Below are positions 54,637 through 63,837 of a stretch of 64,000 nucleotides of DNA, piece after piece. A program made the position numbers and the translations under genes. The notes under the pieces are model-generated. The model searched no databases, was not told where the DNA came from, and saw nothing but the letters and a program-made list of their open reading frames with translations. Where the stretch lies: positions 1-64,000 of the forward strand of contig NZ_FOYI01000006.1 in the NCBI RefSeq assembly GCF_900116005.1, read 5' to 3'. This stretch comes from Poseidonocella sedimentorum (GTDB taxonomy: Bacteria; Pseudomonadota; Alphaproteobacteria; Rhodobacterales; Rhodobacteraceae). The number at the start of each line of letters is the position of its first letter. Position 1 is the first letter of the stretch.

Positions 54637-55598
54637 TCGTCGAGGGCCTCCGTGCGGATCGCGTCGGCTTCGTCCTCGGTCAGGAAAATGGCGCTCGGAG
54701 GTTCGGGCAGCTCTTGAAACACCTGCGGCCAGTCTTCGCGCGGCAGCGCGGCGGGGTAGGACCAGTTGGTCTCGGGGATGATCGCCTGGAAGGTCGGGCT
54801 CAAGATGAATTCCATGAACGCATCGGCGAGCTCGGGCTGATCGGTGCCCGCCACCTTGGCGGCCAGCTCGACATAGGCGTAGTGCCCCTCCTCGAAGATC
54901 GCGCTGACCTTGGTCTCATCCTCTTCGGCGACGATGTGATAGGCGGGCGAGGTGTTGAACGACAGCACCATCGGCACCTCGCCGTCGGTGAAGAGCCCGT
55001 AGGCCTCGGACCAGCCCTTCGTCACCGTGAGGATGCGCGGCGCGAGGCGTTCCCAGACGGTCTCGGCCTCGTCGCCATACAGCGTCTTGACCCAGAGCAG
55101 GAGCGCGAGCCCGGAGATCGAGCTGCGCGGGTCCTGAATGACGATCCTGAGGTCCTCGGGCGCATCCAGCAGCTCGGCGAAAGAGCGCGGCGGGTTGGCC
55201 ACGGCCTCGGCGTTGTAGACGAAGGAGACGTAGGACCAGTCGAAGGGCAGGAAGACCTCGTCCGTCCAGTCGATAGGGAGCGTGAGGGCCGAAAGATCCT
55301 GCCCGTGGGGGGCGAGAAGGCCGCTCTCGCGGGTGCGTTTGGTCACATCGGTGTTGAGCCCGATCACGACGTCGGCCCGCGTGCGCGCGCCTTCGAGCAG
55401 CAGCATCGAAGGCAGATCGGCGGGCAGGAACTCCATCTCGCAGCCGCACTCGGCCTCGAACGCCGCCTCGATCGCGGGGCCGGGGCCCCATTCGGAGGTG
55501 AAATAATCAGGCGCGTAGACGGTCAGCGGATCGCTTTGCGCGACGGCGGCGGCCCCCGCCGTGGTCAGCAGGCTTGCAGCAAAAATGTAGGCTCTCAT
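54612..55598 (-). CDS. thiB: Thiamine-binding periplasmic protein
   Basis: 328 residues with a signal peptide (MRAYIFAASLLTTAGAAAVA). Type 2 periplasmic binding fold: LTVYAPDYFTSEWGPGPAIE at the start, VVIGLNTDVTKRTRESGLL, FDWSYVSFVYNAEAV, and SFNTSPAYHIVAEEDE where the thiamine-contacting Trp/Tyr residues of the family lie. It captures thiamine, TMP or TPP and hands it to ThiPQ. It lies directly downstream of a TPP riboswitch, which is strong support for the assignment. Confidence 0.95.
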   Translation of the reverse strand: MRAYIFAASLLTTAGAAAVAQSDPLTVYAPDYFTSEWGPGPAIEAAFEAECGCEMEFLPADLPSMLLLEGARTRADVVIGLNTDVTKRTRESGLLAPHGQDLSALTLPIDWTDEVFLPFDWSYVSFVYNAEAVANPPRSFAELLDAPEDLRIVIQDPRSSISGLALLLWVKTLYGDEAETVWERLAPRILTVTKGWSEAYGLFTDGEVPMVLSFNTSPAYHIVAEEDETKVSAIFEEGHYAYVELAAKVAGTDQPELADAFMEFILSPTFQAIIPETNWSYPAALPREDWPQVFQELPEPPSAIFLTEDEADAIRTEALDEWQRALSR

Positions 55599-55649
55599 GC
55601 CGTTTCTCCATCTCTGCGGCGAAAGGCAAAGGTGGAGTTTCGTCCGGGC

Positions 55650-55738
55650 CTTCCCTCCGCCGGTGTAAACCGGGTCAGGTTCGACGGGTTCGCGTGACGC
55701 ATCTCAGCTCCGCCGCATCTTGCGAAGCACCCCGAGGT
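55650..55738 (-). promoter_or_regulatory. TPP riboswitch (thi box) upstream of thiBPQ
   Basis: Read on the minus strand it has the conserved thi-box parts in order: CTCGGGGTGC at the 5' stem, GCTGAGATG, the ACCCGT and GAACCTGA core, then CCGGTTTACACCGGCGGAGGGA closing the last hairpin and 3' stem. The aptamer ends about 50 bases before the thiB start, so it probably controls translation or early termination when TPP is plentiful. Motifs are very clear. Confidence 0.93.
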
Positions 55739-55875
55739 GGGGCCGACCATAGCGAGGGCCGCGCCGGTTGCAAGCGGCGCGTTGGAGGCAGGCCCGATCG
55801 CCCCGCTTGATTGCCTCGTCCGGGGGCATCTGCTAAGCGCGGCGGTGAATTCCACCCGCAGCAAGGCCCGCCCCC

Positions 55876-56985
55876 ATGAGCATCAACACATTCGGCCATC
55901 TCTTTCGCGTCACCACCTGGGGCGAGAGCCACGGGCCCGCGCTCGGGGCGACAGTGGATGGCTGCCCGCCGCAAGTAGCGGTGGATGAAGCGATGCTTCA
56001 GCATTGGCTCGACCGGCGCAAACCGGGCACCAGCAAATACACCACCCAGCGGCGCGAGCCCGATCAGGTCCGGATCCTGTCGGGGGTCTTCGAGGGGAAA
56101 ACCACCGGCGCGACGATCCAGCTGATGATCGAGAACACCGATCAGCGCTCCAAGGATTACGGCGAGATCGCCGAGAAATTCCGCCCCGGCCACGCCGACA
56201 TCACCTATTGGCAGAAATACGGCATCCGCGACTATCGCGGCGGCGGGCGCTCCTCGGCGCGGGAGACGGCGGCGCGGGTGGCCGCAGGCGGGCTGGCGCG
56301 CGCGGCGCTGGCCGAGCTGGTGCCGGGGATCGAGATCCGCGGCTACATGGTCCAGATGGGCGCGGATCGGATCGACCGCGGCGCGGTGGATGAGGCCGAG
56401 ATCGAGCGCAATCCCTTCTGGTGCCCCGATGCGGCCGCGGCCGCACGTTGGGCCGAGAGCCTCGATGGCTTGCGCAAATCCGGCAATTCGGTTGGCGCGG
56501 TGATCGAGGTGGTGGCGCGCAATGTCCCGCCCGGCCTCGGCGCGCCGGTTTATGGCAAACTCGACACCGATCTTGCGGCCGCGGCGATGTCGATCAACGC
56601 GGTCAAGGGCGTCGAGATCGGCGCTGGCATGGCCGCGGCGGAACTCACCGGGACTGAAAACGCCGACGAGATCCGCATGGGGCCGAATGGGCCGGAGTAC
56701 AGCTCCAACCAGTCGGGCGGCGTCCTGGGCGGCATCTCGACGGGGCAGGAGATCGTGCTGCGCTTTGCCGTCAAGCCGACCTCCTCGATCCTCACCCCGC
56801 GCCGGACCATTACCAAATCGGGCGCAGAGACCGACATCGTCACCAAGGGCCGGCACGATCCCTGCGTCGGCATCCGCGCGGTGCCGGTGGGCGAGGCGAT
56901 GGTGGCCTGCGTGTTGCTCGATCACCTGCTGCTCCATCGCGGGCAGGTCGGCGACCGGATGGGCGCGATTGGCCCCCGGGGCTGA
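55876..56985 (+). CDS. aroC: Chorismate synthase
   Basis: 369 residues. It removes phosphate from EPSP to form chorismate, needing reduced FMN. N-terminal [35 protein letters not shown], the [19 protein letters not shown] flavin/substrate loop, [15 protein letters not shown], and [17 protein letters not shown] are all signature segments. Length standard for the family. Leftward thiB lies behind it, so the intergenic riboswitch region is divergent. A uracil-DNA glycosylase-like gene and sseB follow in the same direction. Confidence 0.98.
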   Translation: MSINTFGHLFRVTTWGESHGPALGATVDGCPPQVAVDEAMLQHWLDRRKPGTSKYTTQRREPDQVRILSGVFEGKTTGATIQLMIENTDQRSKDYGEIAEKFRPGHADITYWQKYGIRDYRGGGRSSARETAARVAAGGLARAALAELVPGIEIRGYMVQMGADRIDRGAVDEAEIERNPFWCPDAAAAARWAESLDGLRKSGNSVGAVIEVVARNVPPGLGAPVYGKLDTDLAAAAMSINAVKGVEIGAGMAAAELTGTENADEIRMGPNGPEYSSNQSGGVLGGISTGQEIVLRFAVKPTSSILTPRRTITKSGAETDIVTKGRHDPCVGIRAVPVGEAMVACVLLDHLLLHRGQVGDRMGAIGPRG

Positions 56986-56998
56986 CAGCAGCGCGGGC

Positions 56999-57577
56999 TT
57001 GCGACAGGAGATTTCCGCCTGCCGCCTCTGCGCGCCGCGCTTTGCCGCGACGGCCACGGCCCATGCCCCCCGGCCCGTCGTCTGGTTCCGCAGCACCGCG
57101 CGGATTCTCATCGCGGGCCAGGCGCCGGGCGCGCGGGTCCATGCCTCGGGCCGCCCCTTCGACGATGCCTCGGGGGAGCGCTTGCGCGACTGGCTCGGGG
57201 TGGACCGCGAGACATTCTACGACACCGCCCGCATCGCCATCGTCCCGATGGGGTTCTGCTTTCCCGGCTATGACGCCAAGGGCAGCGACTTGCCGCCGCC
57301 GGCGATCTGCCGCCAGACATGGCACGACCGGGTAATGCGGAGCCTGCCCCACCTGGGGCTATCGGTGCTTGTGGGCGGCTATGCCCATCGCTACCACCTC
57401 GGGGTGAAGACCAGCGTGACCGACACGGTGAAGGGCTGGCGGGCGCATTGGCCCGCGCGCATCGCCGTGCCGCATCCCTCCTGGCGGAACACCGGCTGGC
57501 TGCGGCGCAACCCCTGGTTCGAGACCGACATCTTGCCCGCGCTTCGGCAGCGGGTCGCGGAGATACTGCATGACTGA
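56999..57577 (+). CDS. Uracil-DNA glycosylase superfamily protein
   Basis: 192 residues from a TTG at 56999; another TTG at 56969 is possible, and no ATG fits the protein's start. Motifs: ACRLCAP near the N-terminus (a CxxC pair recalling Fe-S type family 4/5 enzymes), GQAPGARVHASGRPFDDASG (the catalytic-loop motif of the UDG superfamily) and VPHPSWRN (the HPS leucine-loop motif). It should excise uracil or related bases. It lies 13 bp after aroC, and its stop overlaps sseB by 8 bp. The assignment is fair; the exact subfamily is open. Confidence 0.75.
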   Translation: MRQEISACRLCAPRFAATATAHAPRPVVWFRSTARILIAGQAPGARVHASGRPFDDASGERLRDWLGVDRETFYDTARIAIVPMGFCFPGYDAKGSDLPPPAICRQTWHDRVMRSLPHLGLSVLVGGYAHRYHLGVKTSVTDTVKGWRAHWPARIAVPHPSWRNTGWLRRNPWFETDILPALRQRVAEILHD

Positions 57578-58358
57578 GACACCGATTGACCACGCATTCG
57601 CCGCGATGGAGGCCGCCCCGGAGGACGGCGCGGCGCGGCTCAAGCTCTATGAGGCGATCGCCGACAGCGAGCTGTTGCTGCTGCTCGAAGAGGAGCCGGC
57701 GGGCGAGCGGATCACGCCGCAGGTCTTCGGGTTGAGCGATGGCGATGTGGTGGTGGTCTTCGACAGCGAGGAGCGGCTGGCGGAGTTTTCCGGCGAGGTG
57801 GTGCCCTATGCGGCGCTGCCGGGGCGGGCGATCATCGGCCTTCTTGCGGGGCAGGGGCTGGGGCTCGGGCTCAACCTCGGTGTCGCGCCGAGCCAGATCC
57901 TGTTGCCGCCCGATGTGCTGAGCTGGCTGACCGATCAGCTCGCCGCCCGGCCCGGCGCGGTGGTCGAAGAGATCGCGGCCTTCGAGCGGCCCGAGACCGT
58001 GCCGGAGGCGTTGATGGCCTCACTGGCCGCGCGGCTGGCGGCGGCGGCGCGGCTGGCGGCGGGGGCCTGGCTGGTCGATGCGGTCTACCGCTCGGGCCGG
58101 CGGGCCCATTGCCTGATGATCGCAGGCCCGGCGCAGGGCGCGGAAGAGGCGCTCTCGGGCGCGATCAACGAGGCGTCGGTCTTTTCGGGGATGGAGGGCG
58201 AGCTGCTCGATGTGGGCTTTCTCGCGTCGGACGATCCGCGCCTGCCGGACATTCGCGCGGTGGGCCACAGCTTCGACATGACCCCGCCGCCCGTCGATGT
58301 TCCCGACGGCCCGACTGCGCCGGGGATGGATCCGGACAAGCCGCCCCGGCTGATCTGA
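57570..58358 (+). CDS. SseB family protein
   Basis: 262 residues. The N-terminal SseB domain (about 10-120) shows LYEAIADSELLLLLEE, DGDVVVVFDSEERLAEFSG, and LGVAPSQILLPPDVLSWL; the C-terminal domain (about 130-235) is Ala/Leu-rich and ends with the typical DIRAVGHSFD. Named for enhanced serine sensitivity in E. coli; biochemical role unknown. Overlaps the UDG-like gene by 8 bp. The next gene is convergent, 2 bp away. Confidence 0.85.
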   Translation: MTETPIDHAFAAMEAAPEDGAARLKLYEAIADSELLLLLEEEPAGERITPQVFGLSDGDVVVVFDSEERLAEFSGEVVPYAALPGRAIIGLLAGQGLGLGLNLGVAPSQILLPPDVLSWLTDQLAARPGAVVEEIAAFERPETVPEALMASLAARLAAAARLAAGAWLVDAVYRSGRRAHCLMIAGPAQGAEEALSGAINEASVFSGMEGELLDVGFLASDDPRLPDIRAVGHSFDMTPPPVDVPDGPTAPGMDPDKPPRLI

Positions 58359-58360
58359 GC

Positions 58361-59293
58361 TCAGTAGCCCGCGGCGCGGTCCACCAGATGGAGGAAGGGC
58401 TCTTCCGCCTCCCCGCGGCGCACATTCTCGGCGATCACCCGGCTCGCGGTGGGCGGGCGCGTCTCCGACGAGATATGCGGGGTCACGGTCACGCCGGGGT
58501 GGGACCAGAACGGATGCTCTTCGGGCAGCGGCTCGACGTGGAACACATCGAGCGTGGCGTGCGAGACCTGCCCGCTGTCGAGCGCGCGCAGCAGGGCCTC
58601 GTCATCCACCAGCGCCCCGCGCCCCGAGTTCAGCAAGACCGCCCCCTTGGCCAGCAGCGCGAAGGTCTCGTCGGTCATGATGTGCCGCGTGCCGGGCGTT
58701 GAGGGCAGCAAGAGGGAGACGATCTGCGCCCCCTCGAGCGCGGCCTTGAGGCCGTCCTCCCCCGAAAAACAGGTGACACCCGGAATATCCTTGGGTGACC
58801 GGCTCCAGCCGCGTACCGGGAAGTGCAGCCCGGCGAGGGCGCGCGCGCAGGCCGACCCGAGAGCGCCAAGGCCGAGCACCGTCACCGGGCGGTCGGGCGC
58901 GAGCGGGGGGATGATCCGCGACCACGCGCCACCCAGCCCGTGGATATAGCGGTCCATGCCGATGTGGTGGCGCAGGGTGTGGCCCGTGACCCATTCCACC
59001 ATCGCCTGCTCCATGCCCGGATCGACCATGCGCGCGAGCGGCTGGGTCAGCGTGGCATTCCGGGTGACGTTCTCCACCCCGGCCCAGAGGTTCAGCACCG
59101 CCTTGCAGCGGGTATAGGGCGTGAAATCCTGCAGGGTCGAGCCCGGGCTGTAGACGATGTAATCCACCTCTTCAGGCGGCAGGTCGGTTTCGAGGGTGAT
59201 CCCGCCCAGCCCCGTCTCGGCAAATGCCGCGCGCAGGAGGGGCGCATAGACCGGCCAGAGTTTCGTCTCGGCGGCGAAAAGTACGTTGGTCAT
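58361..59293 (-). CDS. ghrA: D-isomer 2-hydroxyacid dehydrogenase (glyoxylate/hydroxypyruvate reductase A type)
   Basis: 310 residues from the ATG at 59293. NAD(P)H-dependent reduction of glyoxylate or hydroxypyruvate is expected. Nucleotide-binding domain: VLGLGALGSACARALAG, the basic residues GWSRSPK that favour NADPH, and LNSGRGALVDDEALLRAL; catalytic Arg in LNLWAGVENV, Glu in FHVEPLPEEHPFW, His in VTPHISSETRPP. It overlaps rodA by 4 bp (ATGA), so it is translated from the mre-rod transcript. That coupling to cell-shape genes is unusual and its meaning unclear. Confidence 0.9.
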   Translation of the reverse strand: MTNVLFAAETKLWPVYAPLLRAAFAETGLGGITLETDLPPEEVDYIVYSPGSTLQDFTPYTRCKAVLNLWAGVENVTRNATLTQPLARMVDPGMEQAMVEWVTGHTLRHHIGMDRYIHGLGGAWSRIIPPLAPDRPVTVLGLGALGSACARALAGLHFPVRGWSRSPKDIPGVTCFSGEDGLKAALEGAQIVSLLLPSTPGTRHIMTDETFALLAKGAVLLNSGRGALVDDEALLRALDSGQVSHATLDVFHVEPLPEEHPFWSHPGVTVTPHISSETRPPTASRVIAENVRRGEAEEPFLHLVDRAAGY

Positions 59294-60438
59294 GACGGGG
59301 TCCTTGGTCTGTGAACATGCGCGCTCTGGACGAGCCCGAAAGCCCCCATCAACACCAGCATCGCCGAGCCGCCATAACTCACCAGCGGGAGCGGCACCCC
59401 CACCACCGGGGCGAGCCCCATGACCATCGACATGTTGACGGCGAAGAAGAGGAAGAAGGTCAGCGCGATGCCAAGTGTCAGCAGCGAGGCGAAGCGGTCG
59501 GCATTGCGCAGGGCGCTCGCCACGCAAAAGCCCACGATCAGCACGTAAAGCAGCAGCAGCGACATGCCGCCGATGAAGCCGAACTCCTCGGCCAGCGTGG
59601 TGAAGATGAAATCGGTGTGTTTTTCGGGCAGGAAGTTGAGCCGCGATTGCGTGCCCTGCATGTAGCCGCGGCCGGTCCAGCCGCCGGAGCCGAGCGCGAT
59701 TTTGGACTGGGTGATGTGATAGCCGGTGCCGAGCGGGTTCTTGCCGGGGTCGAGGAAAGTGTCGATCCGGTCGAACTGGTAGTCCTTGATGAGTTGCCAG
59801 CTTGTGCCGCGCGATTGCAGAACGGCCGTGACCGCGCCGACGCCCGCGGCGATCACCACGGCGAAATACCCCCAGTGGACACCCGCGAAGAACATGATCC
59901 CGCCGCCCGCGATCATCAGCAGCAGCGCGGTCCCGAGGTCGGGCTGTTCGAAGACGAGCAGGGTCGGCAGGGCGATGATGATCACCGGGATCACGATCCA
60001 CAGCGGGCGCGACACCTTGTCGACCGGGAGCCAGTCGTAATAGGCCGCCAGCAGCATCACCAGCGTGATCTTGGCCAGCTCCGAAGGCTGGAGCCGCATG
60101 AAGCCGAGATCGATCCAACGCTGCGCGCCGCCGCCGCTGTCGCCGATGAACATCACCGCAAGCAGCAGCAGGAGCGAGCCGGTGAAGGCCACCGTGGCCA
60201 TGTTGCGCCAGAACCAGATCGGGACCATCGCGACGAAGATCATCACGAATAGCCCCAGCACGAACCGCTTCATCTGGGGCTCGGCCCAGGGCGAGAAGCT
60301 GCCGCCCGCGACGGAGTAGAGCATGAGGAACCCCACGCCGCTCACAGCCGCGATCAGCAGGATCAGCGCCCAGTTGAGATAGAGCAGCTTCGACAGGCCC
60401 GTGGGCGTCGACTTGAGGTTGTACTCCAGATAGCTCAC
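59290..60438 (-). CDS. rodA: Peptidoglycan glycosyltransferase RodA
   Basis: 382 residues, GTG start overlapping the mrdA stop (GTGA). SEDS-family enzyme polymerising lipid II during rod elongation together with PBP2. About ten hydrophobic spans; conserved KITLVMLLAAYYDW, the FEQPDLGTALLL motif carrying the catalytic Asp, HTDFIFTTLAEEFGFIGG, and PLVSYGGSAMLV near the C-terminus. It is coupled upstream to mrdA and downstream to ghrA. Acts in the inner membrane. Confidence 0.97.
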   Translation of the reverse strand: MSYLEYNLKSTPTGLSKLLYLNWALILLIAAVSGVGFLMLYSVAGGSFSPWAEPQMKRFVLGLFVMIFVAMVPIWFWRNMATVAFTGSLLLLLAVMFIGDSGGGAQRWIDLGFMRLQPSELAKITLVMLLAAYYDWLPVDKVSRPLWIVIPVIIIALPTLLVFEQPDLGTALLLMIAGGGIMFFAGVHWGYFAVVIAAGVGAVTAVLQSRGTSWQLIKDYQFDRIDTFLDPGKNPLGTGYHITQSKIALGSGGWTGRGYMQGTQSRLNFLPEKHTDFIFTTLAEEFGFIGGMSLLLLYVLIVGFCVASALRNADRFASLLTLGIALTFFLFFAVNMSMVMGLAPVVGVPLPLVSYGGSAMLVLMGAFGLVQSAHVHRPRTPS

Positions 60439-62354
60439 GCGCGGTCCCTCGCGGTGGGCGCGATGCCGGGGCGTTTGCGGCGCAGCTCCTCCTGCATCTG
60501 CTCGATGCGCTCGCGGTCGCCCGCGGGATAGGCCGAGAGCGGCGGCGCCTCGCCATAGAGTGCCTGCAGTGTGATGTCGCGCGCGATCGGGGCGGCCGCG
60601 GTGGAGCCGCCGCCGCCGTGTTCCACCACCACCGAAACCGCGATGCGCGGGGCATCGAACGGCGCGAAGTTGACAAAGAGCGCGTGGTCGCGCTGCTCCC
60701 ACGGCACGTCCTCGTTGCGGACCACCTGGCTGCGGACCTGCGCGGTGCCGGTCTTGCCGGCCATGCGCATCTCCTCGGCGATGATGCGCGAGCGGTAGGC
60801 GGTGCCGCGGCGGTGGTTCGAGACTGCGAACATGCCCCGGCGGATGTGGCGCAAGTTGTCCTGCGAGAGGCCCAGATCTTCACCCGCGCCATCGGGCTGG
60901 GGCACACCGTCGAGCCGCGAGATCAGCCGCGGGGTGACCGAGCGCCCCGTCGCGAGCCGCGCGGTCATGACCGCGAGTTGCAAGGGCGAGGTGAGGATGA
61001 GCCCCTGACCGATGGAGGCGTTCACCGTGTCGCCGATGACCCACTCCTGACCCCGGTTGATACGCTTCCATTCCTTGTCGGGCATGAGGCCCGAGGTCTC
61101 GGCCGACATCGGCACGCCGCTGCGCGCGCCGAGCCCGAGCTTGCGCCCGACCTCGGCGATCCGCTCGATCCCGACCCGGAGCGCGAGATCGTAGAAGTAG
61201 ACGTCGCAGCTTTCGCGCAGCGAGGTGTTGAGGTCCATCGTCCCGTGCCCGCCGCGTTTCCAGCAGTGGAACCGCCGCCCGCTGACCTCCATGTGCCCGG
61301 GGCAATAGACCGTGTCGTTGGGCCCGGCGATGCCCGCCTCCAGCGCGGCGAGCGCGGTCACCATCTTGAAGGTCGAGCCCGGCGGGTAGGCGTCCTGCAC
61401 GGCCTTGGAGGCGAGGGGGCGGTGGTCGTTGTCGCGCAGCTGGGCGTAATCGGCGACGCTGATGCCGCGCACGAAGAGGTTGGGATCGAAGCTCGGCGCC
61501 GAGGCGATGGCCAGCAGATCGCCGGTCTGGCAATCGAGCACAACGGCCGAGGCGCTTTCCGTCCCGAGCCGGCTCTGGACGAAGGACTGGAGCTTGTGGT
61601 CGATGGTCAGCTGGATGTTGTTGCCCGGCGTGCCCTCGCGCCGGTCGAGCTCGCGCATGACGCGGCCGATGGCATTGACCTCGACATGTTTCGCGCCGGC
61701 CTCGCCGCGCAGCGTGTCCTCGAGCTTGGCCTCGACGCCCACCTTGCCGATCTGGAACCGCGGGATCTGGAGCACCGGGTCGGGCTCTTCGTATTTTGCA
61801 AGATCGCGCGGGCTCACCGGGCCGACATAGCCGACCACGTGGGCGAAATCCTCACCCATCAGATAGCGGCGCGAGAGGCCGACCTCGGGGGTGATGCCGG
61901 GCAGGGCAGGGGTGTTGACCGCGATCCGGCTCACCTCCTCCCAACTCACCCGGTCCGCGATGGTCACCGGCAGGAAGGGGCGGCTTTTCTTGATCTCGGC
62001 CAGCGCGCGGTTGATGTCATCGGGGTCAAGCTCGATGAGCGACGAAAGCTCGCCGATCACCCCGTCCACATCGCCCGCGTCCTCGGGCACGAGGATGATG
62101 CGATAGGCCGGCTCGTTGACGGCGATGGGCGTCCCGTCCCGATCGAAGATCTGACCGCGCGAGGGCGGCAGGAGCCGGACCTTGACGCGGTTTTCCTCCG
62201 CCAGAAGGCGAAACCGGTCGGCCTGTTCGACCTGCAGATGGCGCATCCGGAAGCCCAGTAGCCCGGCAAAGGCCAGCTGGGCGCCGCCCATGATCAGCCC
62301 CCGCCGCGAGATGCGCCGGGTCGAGAGTTGGGTATCGCGCGCGGTGCGTTTCAC
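60435..62354 (-). CDS. mrdA: Penicillin-binding protein 2 (transpeptidase)
   Basis: 639 residues from a GTG at 62354. Cross-links peptidoglycan during elongation. N-terminal membrane anchor (MGGAQLAFAGLLGF), dimerisation/pedestal domain with RGQIFDRDGTPIAVN, and the transpeptidase with nucleophile S327 in the YPPGSTFKM motif, SCD in place of the usual SxN, and GKTGTAQV. Its start overlaps mreD by 4 bp and its stop overlaps rodA by 4 bp. Partner of RodA. Confidence 0.97.
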   Translation of the reverse strand: MKRTARDTQLSTRRISRRGLIMGGAQLAFAGLLGFRMRHLQVEQADRFRLLAEENRVKVRLLPPSRGQIFDRDGTPIAVNEPAYRIILVPEDAGDVDGVIGELSSLIELDPDDINRALAEIKKSRPFLPVTIADRVSWEEVSRIAVNTPALPGITPEVGLSRRYLMGEDFAHVVGYVGPVSPRDLAKYEEPDPVLQIPRFQIGKVGVEAKLEDTLRGEAGAKHVEVNAIGRVMRELDRREGTPGNNIQLTIDHKLQSFVQSRLGTESASAVVLDCQTGDLLAIASAPSFDPNLFVRGISVADYAQLRDNDHRPLASKAVQDAYPPGSTFKMVTALAALEAGIAGPNDTVYCPGHMEVSGRRFHCWKRGGHGTMDLNTSLRESCDVYFYDLALRVGIERIAEVGRKLGLGARSGVPMSAETSGLMPDKEWKRINRGQEWVIGDTVNASIGQGLILTSPLQLAVMTARLATGRSVTPRLISRLDGVPQPDGAGEDLGLSQDNLRHIRRGMFAVSNHRRGTAYRSRIIAEEMRMAGKTGTAQVRSQVVRNEDVPWEQRDHALFVNFAPFDAPRIAVSVVVEHGGGGSTAAAPIARDITLQALYGEAPPLSAYPAGDRERIEQMQEELRRKRPGIAPTARDRA

Positions 62355-62890
62355 GACAGCCGCCCCATCGCGGCGCCATCGCCGGGCACCAGTTTGCGCA
62401 CGCCGAGCACGTAGTGGCTGAAAGCGGCGACGAAGGGGTAGGCGAGGATCGTGGCCGCGGTCTGGATCAGCGAGAGCGAAACGCCGGGCCGATCGATGAA
62501 GAAGAGCGAGAGCGCCGCGTGATAGGCCAGCGTGATCCCGGCCAGAAGGATCGAGCATTGCAGCCATTCCTGCGAGAAGGGCGCGGTGCGGAAGCCGGGC
62601 GCGTGCGCGCGCAGCCATTCGGCCGCGAGCAGGATGAGCAGCGGGCGCAGGCCCGGCGGATGCTGGTAGAGCAGGTCGGCCATGAGGAAGACCCCGGCGA
62701 TCATCAGCGCGGGCAGGTAGTCGGGGCGGCGCACCACCCAGGCAAAGCTCAGCGCCAGCAGCAGGTCCGGCGGGGCCCAGCCGCGCGGCACGGTCGAGAC
62801 CGGCAGCAGATGCAGGAAGACGATCAGCGCGGCGCAGCCGAGAAAGAGCGCGCGCATGCCCCAGATTTTCGCGCGAGGGGCCTCAGTCAT
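62351..62890 (-). CDS. mreD: Rod shape-determining protein MreD
   Basis: 179 residues from the ATG at 62890; about five hydrophobic spans (LFLGCAALIVFLHLL, YLPALMIAGVFLMADLL, LLILLAAEWL, SILLAGITLAYHAALSLFF, TAATILAYPFVAAFSHYVL). MreD is short and weakly conserved, so length, topology and position between mreC and mrdA carry the assignment. It overlaps mreC by 8 bp and mrdA by 4 bp. Inner-membrane member of the elongasome. Confidence 0.9.
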   Translation of the reverse strand: MTEAPRAKIWGMRALFLGCAALIVFLHLLPVSTVPRGWAPPDLLLALSFAWVVRRPDYLPALMIAGVFLMADLLYQHPPGLRPLLILLAAEWLRAHAPGFRTAPFSQEWLQCSILLAGITLAYHAALSLFFIDRPGVSLSLIQTAATILAYPFVAAFSHYVLGVRKLVPGDGAAMGRLS

Positions 62891-63812
62891 CGCCAGCCTC
62901 CGCAAGCGGGGCTGCGGCATCGGCGGCATCGGGGGCTACGCGCACCGCCTCGCCTTCGGGCAGGATCAGCCCGCCGGGATCGGTGAGCGGCGCGATCGGC
63001 AGGCTGCGCAGAACCCGCAGGAATTCGAGCCGCTCCAGATCGGCCGCGAGGCGCGTGCGCATCCGCCCCGAGGGATCAGCCGCGATCCGGCCGATTAGCA
63101 GGTTGTCGGGGAAGACATCGCCATCGCCCGAGGTCATGACCTGATCGCCGGGGCGCACCAGATCCGGGTTTTCCAGAAACTCGATGAGGGGCGCGGCGGA
63201 ATTGTCGCCCTGTAGGATCGCGCGTTGGCCCGACGGCTGGATCGTCACCGGCACGCGGGAGTTGCTGTCGGTCACGAGGATGACGCGCGAAATCTCCTGG
63301 CCCACGCCGGAGATGCGGCCCACGAGCCCGGCGCCGTCCATCGTCGCCCAGCCGTCGCGGATCCCGTCGCGCGCGCCCACGTTGAGCAGCACCGATTGGC
63401 GGAAGGGCGAGCCGCTGTCGGCCATGACCACCCCGGTGACCTTGGTCAGACGCGGGTCGAGCCGGACGTTGTTGAGATCAAGCAGTTTGGCGTTTTCCTG
63501 TTCGAGCTGCAGCGCTGCTTCCTTCCAGGCGCGCATCTGTTGCAGCTCGCGGCGCAGGTCCTGGTTCTGCTGGTAGACGCGGCTGTAGCTTTGGAAATCT
63601 CGCAGGATGTTGACCGAGGCCGTGACTGGCGCCATCGCCCAGTCGAAGCCCGGGATCACCCGGTCGATCACCGCCATGCGGAAGCGCTCCACCCGCGGGC
63701 TGTCGATGCGCCAGACCAGAAAGACGGCGAACAGGCACAGCGCGAGAATACCGATCAGCAGCCGTCGGATCGGGCGGGTGTAGTCTTCGCTGTTGGTGCC
63801 TGTCTTGGCCAC
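62883..63812 (-). CDS. mreC: Rod shape-determining protein MreC
   Basis: 309 residues, GTG start. One N-terminal membrane span (LLIGILALCLFAVFLVW), a coiled coil (about 65-105), then the beta-sandwich periplasmic domains with VTGVVMADSGSPFRQSVLLNVG, WATMDGAGLVGRISGVG, and GDVFPDNLLIGRI. It links MreB to PBP2 and activates it. It lies 25 bp downstream of mreB. Confidence 0.95.
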   Translation of the reverse strand: MAKTGTNSEDYTRPIRRLLIGILALCLFAVFLVWRIDSPRVERFRMAVIDRVIPGFDWAMAPVTASVNILRDFQSYSRVYQQNQDLRRELQQMRAWKEAALQLEQENAKLLDLNNVRLDPRLTKVTGVVMADSGSPFRQSVLLNVGARDGIRDGWATMDGAGLVGRISGVGQEISRVILVTDSNSRVPVTIQPSGQRAILQGDNSAAPLIEFLENPDLVRPGDQVMTSGDGDVFPDNLLIGRIAADPSGRMRTRLAADLERLEFLRVLRSLPIAPLTDPGGLILPEGEAVRVAPDAADAAAPLAEAGDD

Positions 63813-63837
63813 GCGGCTCCCTCGTCTGGGACGGGTC

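Noticed and set aside
58361-60907. An 848-codon minus-strand frame covering ghrA and most of rodA
   Set aside because: Only the last 310 codons encode the dehydrogenase; the upstream part is an out-of-frame reading of rodA and mrdA. The true start is the ATG at 59293.
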